Shown here piece after piece: positions 1 to 9,156 of a DNA stretch of 64,000 nucleotides. Source of the stretch: Haemophilus parainfluenzae (lineage in GTDB: Bacteria > Pseudomonadota > Gammaproteobacteria > Enterobacterales > Pasteurellaceae); assembly GCF_003253005.1 (NCBI RefSeq), contig NZ_QEPZ01000004.1, positions 124,001 through 188,000 of the forward strand. Reading direction: 5' to 3'. The first letter of the stretch is position 1. Each line of letters starts with the position of its first letter. Under the pieces are notes generated by a model that was not told the origin of the DNA, did no database searches, and saw only the letters and a list, made by a program, of their open reading frames with translations. The translations under genes were made by a program, and so were the position numbers.

Positions 1-111
1 ACGAGTACGATCGGCTTGATTTTTAAACGCATAGGTATCCACCATTTCTGCGTGAGTAAAAAGGGCGAAAGTCAGTAAAAGTGCGGTCAGAAATCGGGTT
101 AATTTTTTCAT
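1..111 (-). CDS. nrfF: Cytochrome c-type biogenesis protein NrfF (N-terminal fragment)
   Basis: Only the first 37 codons are in the window; the gene runs off the left edge. It starts MKKLTRFLTALLLTF, a typical signal peptide with alanine/threonine before the cleavage site, followed by VDTYAFKNQADR, which resembles the start of the mature CcmH/NrfF family. These proteins are periplasmic, membrane-anchored thiol-disulfide proteins that reduce apocytochrome haem-binding cysteines; their active-site CXXC would lie beyond the edge. The ATG follows the stop of the upstream dsbE-like gene by one base, so the two are translationally linked. The family call rests on a short N-terminus plus context (nrfE and dsbE-like upstream), so it is good but not certain. 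Confidence 0.75.
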   Translation of the reverse strand, partial: MKKLTRFLTALLLTFALFTHAEMVDTYAFKNQADRTR

Positions 112-112
112 T

Positions 113-643
113 TTACTTTTTAGTTAATTCATCAAGTTTTGGTTTGATCTCAGTGAGCCATGTTTCTCTATCCATATAGCCTGAATGACGATAACGGATC
201 ATGCCGTGCTCATCGACGACATAGGTTTCTGGTGCGCCATCTACGCCTAATTGCATCGCAAATTCACCACGGCTATCGTCAATAGTGAGTATAAATGGAT
301 TGCCCATGCGTTCGAGCATTGCAATACCGTTTTGTGGTTTGTCACGATAGTCGATGCCCACAATTGGCACTTCTTTTGAAATTTCCATCAAAAGAGGGTG
401 TTCCTGTTGGCAATAGCCACACCAACTTCCCCACACATTAAGTAGAAAAGGCTTTTTCGGGAAATCTCTTGGGCTGACAATTTGACTCGGTTCAAGCAAA
501 TTCGCTTGATAGAATTCTGGCACAGTCTTATCAATGAGTGCTGAGGCGATTTGTTTGGGATCTTTATGTAAGCCAACAAAAAGCAGTAAGCAAATACTCA
601 ATAACAAAATCAGCGGTAAAAACAAAATAAACTTTTTATTCAT
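113..643 (-). CDS. DsbE-like thiol:disulfide interchange protein of the nrfE cluster
   Basis: Membrane-anchored periplasmic thioredoxin-like protein of 176 residues. It has an N-terminal hydrophobic segment (about residues 5-25) and a thioredoxin fold with the active site WCGYC near residue 75, followed further on by the GAPETYVVD stretch containing the cis-proline region typical of DsbE/CcmG. Such proteins hand electrons to apocytochrome c cysteines before haem attachment. The ATG overlaps the nrfE stop by eight bases (ATGAATAA) and nrfF follows by one base, so it belongs to a tight nrfE-dsbE-nrfF unit. I chose the ATG over a GTG one codon earlier. A second member of the family lies in the ccm operon at 51340-51885, so this copy is probably dedicated to the NrfA lysine-ligated haem site. 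It is sometimes called nrfX. Confidence 0.88.
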   Translation of the reverse strand: MNKKFILFLPLILLLSICLLLFVGLHKDPKQIASALIDKTVPEFYQANLLEPSQIVSPRDFPKKPFLLNVWGSWCGYCQQEHPLLMEISKEVPIVGIDYRDKPQNGIAMLERMGNPFILTIDDSRGEFAMQLGVDGAPETYVVDEHGMIRYRHSGYMDRETWLTEIKPKLDELTKK

Positions 644-2540
644 CACGTTTTCTCTTCAAATTGATGGCTGAACATAATGCGCCAAGTGCCATTAAAATGC
701 CCCCGAGCCATAACCAGCGAATAAGCGGTTTGTAATGCAAGCGGAATGTGAATTCACCTTTGCCTAAGTTATCACCCATAACAATGTATAAATCGCCCCA
801 AAAGCCAGCATCTAAGCCCACTTCACTCATGGTCATAGTTCGAACATCATAATAACGGCGTTCTGGTACAATTTCAGCGTAAGGTTTGCCTTGTTCTAAC
901 ACGCTAAAGAAAGCGACTTCGGCGGTAAAGTTTGGCCCAATTTCATTGGAAAAACGATCGTAGTGGAATTCAAATTGACCTAATTGTTGGCTTTGTTGTG
1001 GTGCGAGTCTAACACCTAATTCACTACCAAAGTAACTACTCATCACGGCGCCCATTGTGGCAATCGCCACGCCACAGTGTGCGAGAATCATCCCGAAATA
1101 AGCAAGTCTTACTTTTGCCCAATTTTGCCATAAGGTAACGAATAAGACCCAAATAGAGAGGGTGAGTAATACATAAGCAAAGAAATGGAAACGTAACGCA
1201 CTGTCATTTTGCAACGCGTTCCAAATCATGCCATAAGCAATTACTGCAGCGGGAATAAGTAATAACAGACGTTTGAAAAAGCTTTTTTTGTCTGATTTAA
1301 ACCAGTTTAAGCAAAGTGTACCCGCCATGGCAAAAAGTACTAACGTGAGCAAGGGCAAGAAAATACTATTAAAGTAAGGAGCCCCCACAGAAATACTTCC
1401 CCAATTCATGGCTTGGAATAGCATTGGATAGAAAGTGCCTAAGAAGGTACTGACGGTTGCGACGGTCAATACGATGTTTAAACCTAAAATAGCCCCAGTT
1501 TTAGAAATGAGTGGAAATTTGACCGCACTTTCATTGGTATTTGTGCGTAGGGCAAATAAACTGAGTGAGCCGACAGTCAATAAGAAGAAAATAAGTAATA
1601 GTACATAACCACGGGAGCTATCTAAAGCAAAAGCATGAACAGAGGTTAATGCACCTGAACGGACAATAAATGTGCCTAATACACTAAATGCAAAAGCGAG
1701 TAGGGAAAAGAGTATTGTCCAGTAGCTAAACATGCCTTGTTTTTCAGTCACCATTAAGCTGTGTAAAAGTGCAAGTCCTAATAACCATGGCATAAGTGAG
1801 GCGTTTTCTACAGGGTCCCAGAACCACCAGCCACCCCAGCCTAATTCGTAATATGCCCACCATGCACCAAGCACGATCCCTAACGTTAAGAACAGCCAAG
1901 AAACGAGAACCCAGGCTCGCATCGCACGCGCGATTGCTTGTGCAGAACGATTAAAGATTAAGGCAGAAATTGACATGGCAAAGTTAACAGCAAAGCCCAC
2001 ATAACCCACATATAAAAGCGGTGGATGGAAAATTAAGCCAATATCTTGCAGCATTGGATTGAGATCTCGCCCTTCCGCAGGGGCAGGAAAAGCACGTCCA
2101 AATGGATTGGAGTAGAACAAAATAAAAATAGCAAATCCAAGACAAATTAAGCCGAGTAAAGAAAGGGTTTGTGCAGAAAAAGTGCGGTCATTTTTACGAG
2201 AGAAAAAGGCAAAAGCCACTAACCAAAGACTTAATGTGAAAAGCCAAAATAAAATAGAGCCTTCATGTCCGCCCCAGGTGGCGGCAATTTTGAAAAATGT
2301 CGGTAGCTGAGAATTGGAGTGCGCTGCCACGTATTCCAAAGTGAAGTCATCTGTTGCAAAAGAGTAGGCAAGAATACCGATTGAAGCGCTCGTAAAAATA
2401 CCGAAACAATAACTTAATTCCCAAGCTGTGTTGGTGAGAGAGGGTTTATTTCGCCAAATACCAATTTGCGGCACGATAGAAAGTAAGAGTGCGGCAGTAG
2501 TGGCGAAGAGTAGTGATAGAAATCCGAATTCGGGGAGCAT
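636..2540 (-). CDS. nrfE: Haem lyase subunit NrfE (CcmF family)
   Basis: Large polytopic inner-membrane protein of 634 residues, close to the normal 630-650 of CcmF/NrfE. It carries the tryptophan-rich haem-handling motif [18 protein letters not shown] near residues 225-245, a feature of the family, and many hydrophobic segments. CcmF-type proteins move haem from holo-CcmE onto reduced apocytochrome cysteines at the periplasmic face. A second paralogue, ccmF, lies at 49338-51287; its motif differs here only in reading NSS for NAS. Location directly downstream of nrfABCD and ahead of dsbE-like and nrfF genes identifies this as the NrfE branch, known in enterobacteria for attaching haem to the CXXCK site of NrfA. 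A terminator-like hairpin separates it from nrfD, so it probably has its own promoter. Confidence 0.93.
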   Translation of the reverse strand: MLPEFGFLSLLFATTAALLLSIVPQIGIWRNKPSLTNTAWELSYCFGIFTSASIGILAYSFATDDFTLEYVAAHSNSQLPTFFKIAATWGGHEGSILFWLFTLSLWLVAFAFFSRKNDRTFSAQTLSLLGLICLGFAIFILFYSNPFGRAFPAPAEGRDLNPMLQDIGLIFHPPLLYVGYVGFAVNFAMSISALIFNRSAQAIARAMRAWVLVSWLFLTLGIVLGAWWAYYELGWGGWWFWDPVENASLMPWLLGLALLHSLMVTEKQGMFSYWTILFSLLAFAFSVLGTFIVRSGALTSVHAFALDSSRGYVLLLIFFLLTVGSLSLFALRTNTNESAVKFPLISKTGAILGLNIVLTVATVSTFLGTFYPMLFQAMNWGSISVGAPYFNSIFLPLLTLVLFAMAGTLCLNWFKSDKKSFFKRLLLLIPAAVIAYGMIWNALQNDSALRFHFFAYVLLTLSIWVLFVTLWQNWAKVRLAYFGMILAHCGVAIATMGAVMSSYFGSELGVRLAPQQSQQLGQFEFHYDRFSNEIGPNFTAEVAFFSVLEQGKPYAEIVPERRYYDVRTMTMSEVGLDAGFWGDLYIVMGDNLGKGEFTFRLHYKPLIRWLWLGGILMALGALCSAINLKRKRDE

Positions 2541-2641
2541 AGTATTCTTCAGTATTAATGGTTGTATTTGACAAAATAAGGTTAATTTTAAGCATGAAAA
2601 ACATACGTAAAATTAACCGCACTTTAGTCTTTTAAATAAAC

Positions 2642-2667
2642 AAAAGGCGCATTGTATACGCCTTTTG
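2642..2667 (-). terminator. Probable terminator after nrfD
   Basis: An inverted repeat AAAAGGCG / CGCCTTTT with a nine-base loop lies just past the nrfD stop codon and is followed on the minus strand by a T-rich stretch. It probably ends the nrfABCD transcript and separates it from nrfE. Confidence 0.6.
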
Positions 2668-2687
2668 ATTAAATAAGAAGTTTATCC

Positions 2688-3653
2688 TTACGCAACGGTA
2701 AGTTGTCCTGCATACAAGATGAAGTAACGTAAGCAGAGAACCCCGATTAAGTCGAAGATTGACACAAGGATAATAAAGTTCTTGTTGTATTTTAAGTTGT
2801 CTTTTACTGCAAGGTTCGCAAGTAGAGGAATGATGATACCAATTAAGAATACCCCAATCCAGAACACTGCCCCCCAGAAGCCGGAAAGTGCATTGTGTAA
2901 TGCAACCACTTTCTGACCACCACCGAAGTGTAGACCAACAAAGAAACAGATTAATAAACCAAGTTCAGTCACCATAATTGGCACTTCAAATTTATGAATG
3001 AAGTGTGATTCATGGCTATCACCTTTTAATTTACCTGCAATGAGGATAAATAAGAAGGTTGCTGCGATACCTGAAGAGGTACCAGAAGCCAGGAATAACG
3101 CTGGTAGAACAGGGTTATTCAACATTGGGTAACTGATCAATGCTGAAAGTAAGAAACCAGTATAAGCCCCTAGCACAGCGGCTAAGATGAAGAGAATAAC
3201 TTCTACAGGACTAGTTAAACGTTCTAATACATTGATAATTTTACCGACGAAGCCAAGTTTTGGCATAAAACGTTGAATGAACGCCATGATATCTTCTTTG
3301 AAGATAACCGCACACCAACATACCAAGAACAGCATATAAACTTGGAATAACATTACCCCCATAGACATTACAGAGTTGAATTGATAGTTAAACATCAATT
3401 TCCAGAATGTCCAAGGACGTGCCAAGTGGAAAATTAACAGGGTTAAACCAATTAATGTTGGCACAGAACCTAAAACGGCAGCCGCTCGGATAATCCAGTT
3501 TTTGCTAGGATTTTCTAATTTGTGACTACGTTTATAAGCAATCGCTAATTGTACCGCACCGGAAGAAATACCAAGTAAGAATAAATAGATAGCGATTGTT
3601 GAATCCCACACCAAATTAGGTGTGTGAAACGGAACAGGATAATCTAATGTCAT
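2688..3653 (-). CDS. nrfD: Nitrite reductase membrane subunit NrfD
   Basis: Integral membrane protein of 321 residues with about eight hydrophobic segments, matching NrfD/PsrC family length. It takes electrons from the quinol pool and passes them through the NrfC iron-sulfur protein and NrfB to the NrfA nitrite reductase in the periplasm. The first residues, MTLDYPVPFHTPNLVWD, and the helix starting SSGAVQLAIAY are typical of the family. Its start overlaps the end of nrfC by four bases (ATGA), so the two are translationally coupled. It is the last gene of nrfABCD, and a terminator-like hairpin follows. Confidence 0.93.
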   Translation of the reverse strand: MTLDYPVPFHTPNLVWDSTIAIYLFLLGISSGAVQLAIAYKRSHKLENPSKNWIIRAAAVLGSVPTLIGLTLLIFHLARPWTFWKLMFNYQFNSVMSMGVMLFQVYMLFLVCWCAVIFKEDIMAFIQRFMPKLGFVGKIINVLERLTSPVEVILFILAAVLGAYTGFLLSALISYPMLNNPVLPALFLASGTSSGIAATFLFILIAGKLKGDSHESHFIHKFEVPIMVTELGLLICFFVGLHFGGGQKVVALHNALSGFWGAVFWIGVFLIGIIIPLLANLAVKDNLKYNKNFIILVSIFDLIGVLCLRYFILYAGQLTVA

Positions 3654-4327
3654 CTTCTTGGCTCCCCGTGTTGGAATGGAATATGGTAAAGATTTGGTTG
3701 AGTACCTAATTCCACTTTAGTGCGATAAACCGGATTTTCTTTCACTTTGCGGGAAACTGCACTGCTTGGATCATTCATATCGCCAAAGGTTAATGCTTTG
3801 GTTGGACAAGCTTCTACACAAGCAGGTTGTTTGCCAGCTGCTAAGTTTGTATCGCGACAGAAGTTACATTTATCTGCAGTACGGTGTACTGGGTGAATGA
3901 AACGTACGCGGTAAGGACAAACTGCAACACAGTATTGGCAACCTACACAAAGATCTTTATGCACATCGACGATACCTGTTTCAGGATCAATAAATGATGC
4001 ACCGGTCGGACAAACTGCCACGCAAGGGGCGTTTGTACAGTGTTGGCAAGATTGACGGAAAAACTCGTATTCTTGATTTGGGAATTCGCCGTAAGGTTCA
4101 CTACGGAGAATTTCCAAACGTGAAACGCCTTCAGGAACGTGGTTTGTTTCACGACAAGCATCCATACAAGCGGTACAGCCGATACAAGCTGTTTCGTCGT
4201 GTACCATTGCATAGCGTTTCGGTTTATCCGCCTTTTCCTCTTTTGCTAAAGAGGTAACTGATGTCCCCGTCATAAGGATTAATGCCCCCATGCCGGAAAC
4301 AAAGTTTCGGCGTGAACAAGCTGTCAT
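3650..4327 (-). CDS. nrfC: Nitrite reductase iron-sulfur subunit NrfC
   Basis: Periplasmic ferredoxin-like subunit of 225 residues. The N-terminus has a twin-arginine signal (CSRRNFVSGMG) followed by a hydrophobic stretch, which indicates folded export by Tat. Four cysteine clusters are visible, for example CIGCTACMDAC, CQHCTNAPCVAVCP, CVGCQYCVAVCP and CNFCRD..CVEACP, enough for four [4Fe-4S] centres. It relays electrons from NrfD to the pentahaem NrfB. The start codon shares one base with the nrfB stop (TAATG), and its end overlaps nrfD, so the operon is tightly coupled. Confidence 0.95.
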   Translation of the reverse strand: MTACSRRNFVSGMGALILMTGTSVTSLAKEEKADKPKRYAMVHDETACIGCTACMDACRETNHVPEGVSRLEILRSEPYGEFPNQEYEFFRQSCQHCTNAPCVAVCPTGASFIDPETGIVDVHKDLCVGCQYCVAVCPYRVRFIHPVHRTADKCNFCRDTNLAAGKQPACVEACPTKALTFGDMNDPSSAVSRKVKENPVYRTKVELGTQPNLYHIPFQHGEPRR

Positions 4328-4992
4328 TATTTATCCTTTTGTTCGGTTGATTGCGTTTGTGATTGTGTGTCTTTTGCCGCTTTGCGTTTTTGTTGTTCGC
4401 CGTGGCAATCTACACAAAGTTTCACACGATTTTTCGGTTGAATACCTTTCATCGCATCATCTTTCGGGTGTAATGTGTGGCAGCTTGCACAAGGCAATTT
4501 CATTGCGTGAACATCGTGCGCCCAAAGTTTTTCACGAAGTTTTGCAGGTTGGTGACAAGCAAAACAAACTTGGTTTTGTTCTTGTGCGGTATACATTGGT
4601 TTTTTATCACCAAAGATATCGCCATCAAAACGCATCACATCTTTTGCACCACGACGGTGATATTCCGAAATATTACCGTGACAGTTTACACAGTTAATCG
4701 GTTTACCTGTGTTAGGGCTTTTTTGATTTAAGTGTGCGCCGTGGAATTTACCAAAGTGTAATTCACCACCAGATTGATCTAAAGTTTGGTTTTTATCAAC
4801 TTGGTCAAATTTGTGACATTTCGCACAATATTGGTTTGGGTCACGTTGGTTATCCAATTGTGGCTCATAAGTGAGTTGAGAGGCAGGTGTTTTTGCCATC
4901 TCTTCCGCACTTGCAGCCATTGGCATTGCAGCAAGCATTGCAAGCAATGCGAGGGATTTTGCCGATTTGCTGATTAAAGAAGTTAAATTCAT
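4327..4992 (-). CDS. nrfB: Pentahaem cytochrome c NrfB
   Basis: Periplasmic electron carrier of 221 residues with an N-terminal signal peptide ending near ASA. Five CXXCH haem-binding motifs are present (CAKCH, CVNCH, CFACH, CASCH, CVDCH), as expected for NrfB. It shuttles electrons from NrfC/NrfD to the catalytic NrfA. The C-terminal tail is charged and glutamine-rich (KRKAAKDTQSQTQSTEQKDK) and looks disordered. It lies 72 bases downstream of nrfA; that gap holds an inverted pair of uptake signals which could act as a partial terminator. Confidence 0.95.
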   Translation of the reverse strand: MNLTSLISKSAKSLALLAMLAAMPMAASAEEMAKTPASQLTYEPQLDNQRDPNQYCAKCHKFDQVDKNQTLDQSGGELHFGKFHGAHLNQKSPNTGKPINCVNCHGNISEYHRRGAKDVMRFDGDIFGDKKPMYTAQEQNQVCFACHQPAKLREKLWAHDVHAMKLPCASCHTLHPKDDAMKGIQPKNRVKLCVDCHGEQQKRKAAKDTQSQTQSTEQKDK

Positions 4993-5023
4993 TCTGATTA
5001 CCTCAAATATATGGTTAAAAATG

Positions 5024-5057
5024 ACCGCACTTCGACACTTTAGTTACAAAGTGCGGT
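5024..5057. terminator. Inverted uptake-signal hairpin between nrfA and nrfB
   Basis: ACCGCACTT and AAGTGCGGT face each other with a 16-base spacing inside the nrfA-nrfB gap. T-runs lie on both sides, so the hairpin could terminate in either direction. Because nrfB continues the same pathway on the minus strand, it more likely acts as an attenuator or 3' end protector for the nrfA message than as a full stop. This is an inference from layout. Confidence 0.5.
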
Positions 5058-5064
5058 TCTTTTT

Positions 5065-6597
5065 TTATTGTTTTGTTGCGGTATCTTCAGCTAATTTGCC
5101 ATTGGCTTTCGCTTCTTTTACCCATTGAGGTACAACAGTTTCTAAGAATTCTTTTTTCGCTTTACGTTCTTTCTCGATATCAATACCCATTACTTTCCAT
5201 GCTTTATCAGCTGTAGAAATATCTGGTACTTCAACCGGAGTTTTCACGCCATGTTTAGTTAAGATTGCTGCGAGTTTAGCGCGTGCATCCGCTGCTTTGT
5301 CTATACCAGAACCTAATACGCGAAGCATTACATCAGGTGCGTGCATGTGACCACCGTGGCTTGCTGCTGTGTAGTCCCAACGCCATTGAGCGTGACGGAT
5401 ATCCATTAAAACAGGTTCCATTTCTTCTTTAGTTGCACCTGCATCCCATGCCGCTTTCGCTTCAAAGTGAGCACGAACAAGTTGATCTTCTAAACGACCC
5501 ATTACATCTTTCACTTCTTTTTTACGTGAAGCAACGATGTCTTTAAGTTTTTCTTTGCTTTGATCGTGACAGTTTGCACAAGTGGTATCAAATGCATCGA
5601 ATGGGTTTTGGATTTGGTGGTCGGTGTAAACTTTACCGTCTTTACCTTGTACTTTAGGCATGTGACAGTCGATACAAGTTACGCCGTTTTTACCGTGCAT
5701 ACCTAAAGACCAAATTTCAAAGTCAGGGTGTTGCGCTTTTAACATTGGTGCTTTAGAAAGAGAGTGAGTCCAGTCACTGAAGCCGATATCATCATAGTAT
5801 TTTTCGATGTCATCAACAGTTTGACCGTTATCCCAAGGGAAGGTTACTTGTTTTAAGTCGCCCGCGAAGTAGTATTCAACGTGACAGTTTGCACAGATTT
5901 CAGCACGTTTTTCAGTGCGAGCAGCTGTGTTAAAGCTTAAGTTAGCTTGTTCTTTACCTTCAGCTTTTGCTTTTGCTTGAAGTGCATTATTTAAGTGATC
6001 TAATGCACGAAGAACGTGTGGACGAGCAATACGTAATGCTGGTTTGCCTTCGGCAAAGTCTTTTGATGTAGTATCGTGACAGTCTGCACAACCGATTGAG
6101 TTGACCACTTCAGGTCCACCTTTAGCCCATTTTGCACCAAAGTAACCATCTTCACCCCATTCTGCAATTAAACGAGGAACGTCTGGACCTTTACAAGTCC
6201 AACATGCCATTGGTTGAGGGCCATCATTTGCATTTTTGGGCGCACCAGTACGTAAAATATTACGTACATCTTCTACTGCATAAACGTGACCACGAGGTGC
6301 GTTATATTCTTTTGCGAAAGAATAGCCCCCCCATAACACGATTAAACGAGGATCTTGTTCATCAGCATAGATGATTTTGTCGCCTTTTTCAGTCGCTTTC
6401 CACGAATTGAATTGGCTAGGATATTTCTCAGCAAATTTTTCATTTACTGCTTCAATTTTTAAATTGGGGTTCGCTGCTTCAACAGGTTGTTCAAGAGGCT
6501 TGTATACCATTTCAGCCATCGCTGAGTTGTATACACCTAAAGCTGCGAAAGAAGTGGCCAAAACAAGGCTTTTTCTCAATGCGTTCACGATAATCAC
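5065..6597 (-). CDS. nrfA: Ammonia-forming cytochrome c nitrite reductase NrfA
   Basis: Catalytic subunit of 510 residues that reduces nitrite to ammonium with six electrons in the periplasm. A signal peptide ends near NSAMAE. The sequence has the diagnostic catalytic haem motif CWTCK (lysine axial ligand) near residue 122, followed by four CXXCH sites (CADCH, CANCH, CIDCH, CANCH). Length and order match the pentahaem NrfA family. It is the first gene of nrfABCD; a good FNR-like box sits about 140 bases upstream, consistent with anaerobic induction. The CXXCK haem explains why a dedicated nrfE-dsbE-nrfF set is encoded just downstream. Confidence 0.97.
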   Translation of the reverse strand: MIIVNALRKSLVLATSFAALGVYNSAMAEMVYKPLEQPVEAANPNLKIEAVNEKFAEKYPSQFNSWKATEKGDKIIYADEQDPRLIVLWGGYSFAKEYNAPRGHVYAVEDVRNILRTGAPKNANDGPQPMACWTCKGPDVPRLIAEWGEDGYFGAKWAKGGPEVVNSIGCADCHDTTSKDFAEGKPALRIARPHVLRALDHLNNALQAKAKAEGKEQANLSFNTAARTEKRAEICANCHVEYYFAGDLKQVTFPWDNGQTVDDIEKYYDDIGFSDWTHSLSKAPMLKAQHPDFEIWSLGMHGKNGVTCIDCHMPKVQGKDGKVYTDHQIQNPFDAFDTTCANCHDQSKEKLKDIVASRKKEVKDVMGRLEDQLVRAHFEAKAAWDAGATKEEMEPVLMDIRHAQWRWDYTAASHGGHMHAPDVMLRVLGSGIDKAADARAKLAAILTKHGVKTPVEVPDISTADKAWKVMGIDIEKERKAKKEFLETVVPQWVKEAKANGKLAEDTATKQ

Positions 6598-6735
6598 TCC
6601 ATTAGGAAAGAATAAAAAAACAATTTAAAATGCGAACAATTCCTATTAAGCTTTTGAATTCACTCATAAAAATAGTTCAGTGCAAGCATAAGATACCAAA
6701 AAGTAGTAGTTTTTCTAAGGTTATCTTCCAAAAGT

Positions 6736-6749
6736 TTGAGGTTGATCAA
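6736..6749. promoter_or_regulatory. FNR-like box upstream of nrfA
   Basis: TTGAGGTTGATCAA matches the FNR consensus TTGAT-N4-ATCAA at nine of ten fixed positions. It lies in the nrfA upstream region, the only regulatory gap before the operon, and fits the known anaerobic control of nrf genes by FNR. I did not find a convincing -10 at the expected distance, so the exact promoter is unassigned. Confidence 0.6.
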
Positions 6750-6889
6750 ACTTTAAAATCAAAATACTCATAAAGAGGTATATTGGGTGTTGAGGAAGTG
6801 GTAGAGGAGGATACCCTAAAGAGGAAAAAAGTGCGGTCGATTTTCATCTTGTTTTTCGTATAATAGGGTAAGTCAACTCGGAGAAGAAT

Positions 6890-7609
6890 ATGATTATCGG
6901 ACCTTATATCAACGCACTGGCGATTATCAGTGGTGCAGTTATCGGTGCGGTGCTCGGTGGACGCATTCCAGAGCGTTTACGCACTAATCTAACCTTAATC
7001 TTTGGCTTGTGTTCGATGGGCATGGGTATTGTGATGGTGGCGAAAACCACCAATATGCCGGCAATGATTTTATCGGTGTTATTAGGCACGATAATCGGGG
7101 AATTGCTTTTATTAGAACACGGGATCAATAAGCTTGCCTCATCAGCCAAAGGTCTTGTTGAAAAGATGTTCCCTGATACACCAAGTAGCATGCATAGCCA
7201 AGAAGAGTTCTTGTCTAAATTTGTTGCGATTGTGATTTTGTTTTCATTTAGTGGAACGGGTATTTTTGGGGCGATGAATGAGGGGATGACGGGGAATTTT
7301 GATATCCTTATTGTAAAATCTTTTTTAGATTTTTTCACCGCGATGATCTTTGCCACATCACTTGGCATTTCTGTAGCAAGTATTTTTGTGCCGCAGACAT
7401 TGATTCAAGTGATTTTAGCTTATTCTGCGGTGTTTATTATTCCTTTTGTGACACCAGAAATGCGAGGTGATTTTGCAGCAGTAGGCGGTATGCTAATGAT
7501 AGCTGCGGGCTTTCGCATTTGTAATATCCAAATGTTCCATGTAGCGAATATGCTGCCGGCTCTTTTCCTTGCCATGCCAATTTCTCATTTCTGGAGTGCC
7601 TTTTTCTAA
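6890..7609 (+). CDS. DUF554 family membrane protein (YqgA-like)
   Basis: Polytopic membrane protein of 239 residues with about seven hydrophobic segments. It opens MIIGPYINALAIISGAVIG and contains GLCSMGMGIVM and SFSGTGIFGAMNEGMTG, which are characteristic of the DUF554/YqgA family. No biochemical function is established for the family, and I do not infer one. It is transcribed alone, divergent from nrfA, has GGAGAAG as ribosome binding site, and ends in a strong bidirectional terminator shared with mutM. Confidence 0.85.
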   Translation: MIIGPYINALAIISGAVIGAVLGGRIPERLRTNLTLIFGLCSMGMGIVMVAKTTNMPAMILSVLLGTIIGELLLLEHGINKLASSAKGLVEKMFPDTPSSMHSQEEFLSKFVAIVILFSFSGTGIFGAMNEGMTGNFDILIVKSFLDFFTAMIFATSLGISVASIFVPQTLIQVILAYSAVFIIPFVTPEMRGDFAAVGGMLMIAAGFRICNIQMFHVANMLPALFLAMPISHFWSAFF

Positions 7610-7641
7610 GAAATAGGCGTGTAATAACGCCTATTTCTTTT
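7609..7641. terminator. Bidirectional terminator between the DUF554 gene and mutM
   Basis: An 11-base perfect stem (AGAAATAGGCG / CGCCTATTTCT) with an eight-base loop is followed by TTTTTC. It starts within the final codons of the plus-strand gene and overlaps the last bases of mutM, serving two convergent genes. Confidence 0.85.
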
Positions 7642-8446
7642 TCTGACAATGAGGGCAATAAAAGCTATTGCGTTGCCCAATAATCATACTTTCAATCTTT
7701 GTGCCACATTTTGGACAAGGTTTATCTTTGTTTCCGTACACTAACAATTCCTGAGCAAAATAACCAGGGCGACCATCGGGTTGTAAGAAATCTTTTAATG
7801 TTGTTCCACCTTGTGTAATGGCTTTTGCTAATACGTCTTTAATTGTTTCAACGAGTAAGGCACATTGGCTTCGCGTAAGATTTTCGGCTAATTTCACGGG
7901 GTGCAAACCACATAAAAAGAGCGTTTCATTGGCATAAATATTTCCTACGCCCACGACGACGGCATTATCCATTAAAAAGGTTTTAAGTGCGGTCGATTTT
8001 TTGCGTGATTTTTTAAAAAGGTATTCTGCGTTAAATTCATCTGAAAGCGGTTCAGGACCAAGTTTTAGGAAAAGATGAAAGTCATCTAAGTTTTCAGTCC
8101 ATAACCATGCACCGAAGCGTCTTGGGTCGTTATAACGTAGTAATTTCCCATTATTCATTACAATATCAAGGTGATCATGTTTATCAATAGGACTATCGTG
8201 TGGCACAATTCGAACAGAGCCAGACATCCCTAAATGACCAATAATGTAACCTTTTTCTGTATGAATAATGAGATATTTCGCACGACGAGAAGTATCTAAA
8301 ATTTTGACGTTTTTGAGCGTGGTTAATTCACGAGAGACAACCCAGCGTAATTGGGGTTGGCGCACTACAATTTTTTCGATGGTAAAATCTTTTAAATAGG
8401 GAGTGACACCGCGTAGGGCTGTTTCGACTTCAGGAAGTTCAGGCAT
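7631..8446 (-). CDS. mutM: Formamidopyrimidine-DNA glycosylase MutM
   Basis: Base-excision repair enzyme of 271 residues that removes 8-oxoguanine and formamidopyrimidines and nicks the abasic site. The start chosen is the ATG giving MPELPEVET, because proline 2 is the catalytic nucleophile and glutamate 3 is also catalytic in this family; an upstream in-frame ATG would bury both. A C-terminal zinc finger CPKCG..(16)..CPHC is intact, as is the lysine of LGMSGS. It is followed by a terminator shared with its convergent neighbour and separated from rpmG by another. Confidence 0.96.
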   Translation of the reverse strand: MPELPEVETALRGVTPYLKDFTIEKIVVRQPQLRWVVSRELTTLKNVKILDTSRRAKYLIIHTEKGYIIGHLGMSGSVRIVPHDSPIDKHDHLDIVMNNGKLLRYNDPRRFGAWLWTENLDDFHLFLKLGPEPLSDEFNAEYLFKKSRKKSTALKTFLMDNAVVVGVGNIYANETLFLCGLHPVKLAENLTRSQCALLVETIKDVLAKAITQGGTTLKDFLQPDGRPGYFAQELLVYGNKDKPCPKCGTKIESMIIGQRNSFYCPHCQKKK

Positions 8447-8475
8447 AGATAATCTCGGTAATGAATTTGTGATAT

Positions 8476-8505
8476 AAAAAAACCCGAACAATGTCGGGCT
8501 TTTTT
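8476..8505 (-). terminator. Terminator after rpmG
   Basis: A short GC stem CCCGA / TCGGG flanked by A-rich and T-rich runs lies just downstream of the rpmG stop. On the minus strand it reads as a standard rho-independent terminator ending the rpmB-rpmG message before mutM. Confidence 0.75.
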
Positions 8506-8518
8506 CAAATCAGCAAAA

Positions 8519-8689
8519 TTATTTGATTTTTGCTTCTTTATAGATAACGTGTTTACGCACTACTGGATCAAATTTTTTGATTTCCATTTTTTCAGGCATA
8601 TTACGTTTGTTTTTATCAGTTGTGTAGAAGTGACCAGTCTCTGCTGTAGAAACTAAACGGATTTTCTCACGAGCGCCTTTAGCTGCCAT
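8519..8689 (-). CDS. rpmG: 50S ribosomal protein L33
   Basis: Small basic protein of 56 residues starting [20 protein letters not shown], a clear L33. It has no zinc-binding CXXC pairs, so it is the C-minus (zinc-independent) form. It lies 11 bases downstream of rpmB in the usual rpmB-rpmG pair and has GGAG as ribosome binding site. Confidence 0.97.
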
Positions 8690-8700
8690 GTTTTAGCTCC

Positions 8701-8937
8701 TTAGATTTTTTCGCCACGAGCACGGATTTCAGCTAACACTGCATCAATGCCTTTTTTATCGATAATACGCATACCTTTCGCAGTTAAACGTAAGGTCACG
8801 AAACGGTTTTCACTTTCAACCCAGAAACGGTGAGTGTGAAGGTTTGGAAGAAAACGACGACGTGTCGCATTCAACGCGTGTGAGCGGTTGTTACCCACAG
8901 CTGGACGCTTGCCTGTTACTTGACAAACTCTAGACAT
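8701..8937 (-). CDS. rpmB: 50S ribosomal protein L28
   Basis: Protein of 78 residues starting [20 protein letters not shown], the standard L28 N-terminus; the ATG at this point is chosen over an in-frame ATG four codons upstream because it matches family length and has GGAG at the right distance. It heads the rpmB-rpmG operon. A strong promoter and a roughly 115-base leader with two hairpins precede it. Confidence 0.97.
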
Positions 8938-8959
8938 AATAATCTCCAATAATTTAAAT

Positions 8960-9006
8960 ATAAGCTCGAGCTTATGGTTCGGATAATGAAGCTTAAAACT
9001 AAGCTT
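8960..9006 (-). promoter_or_regulatory. Hairpins in the rpmB-rpmG leader RNA
   Basis: The leader between the predicted start of transcription and rpmB has a perfect 16-base palindrome ATAAGCTCGAGCTTAT (8960-8975) and a second hairpin with seven-base arms AAGCTTA / TAAGCTT and a four-base loop (8989-9006). The first lies about 25 bases from the rpmB start. They could form an autoregulatory site for L28 or L33, but no such site is known to me for this operon, so the role is a guess. Confidence 0.45.
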
Positions 9007-9059
9007 GCTTCCTCGTCAGGTCGCAGTATCCGACCCACTTACTATATTAAAGGTCGCAA

Positions 9060-9088
9060 ATTATACTGACTTTATTTTCATTTCTCAA
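9060..9088 (-). promoter_or_regulatory. Promoter of rpmB-rpmG
   Basis: On the minus strand a -35 TTGAGA and a consensus -10 TATAAT are separated by exactly 17 bases. Transcription would start about 115 bases upstream of rpmB. This is among the best sigma-70 promoters in the window. Confidence 0.8.
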
Positions 9089-9156
9089 GTCCAAAAGCGA
9101 TTTTTTCCGTCTTTAAATGGAAATGAACGATAAAAAAATCATCAAATTCCCTAAAA

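Noticed and set aside
8447-8491. Upstream ATG of mutM
   Set aside because: It would place 15 residues before the catalytic proline; the enzyme needs proline directly after the initiator methionine.
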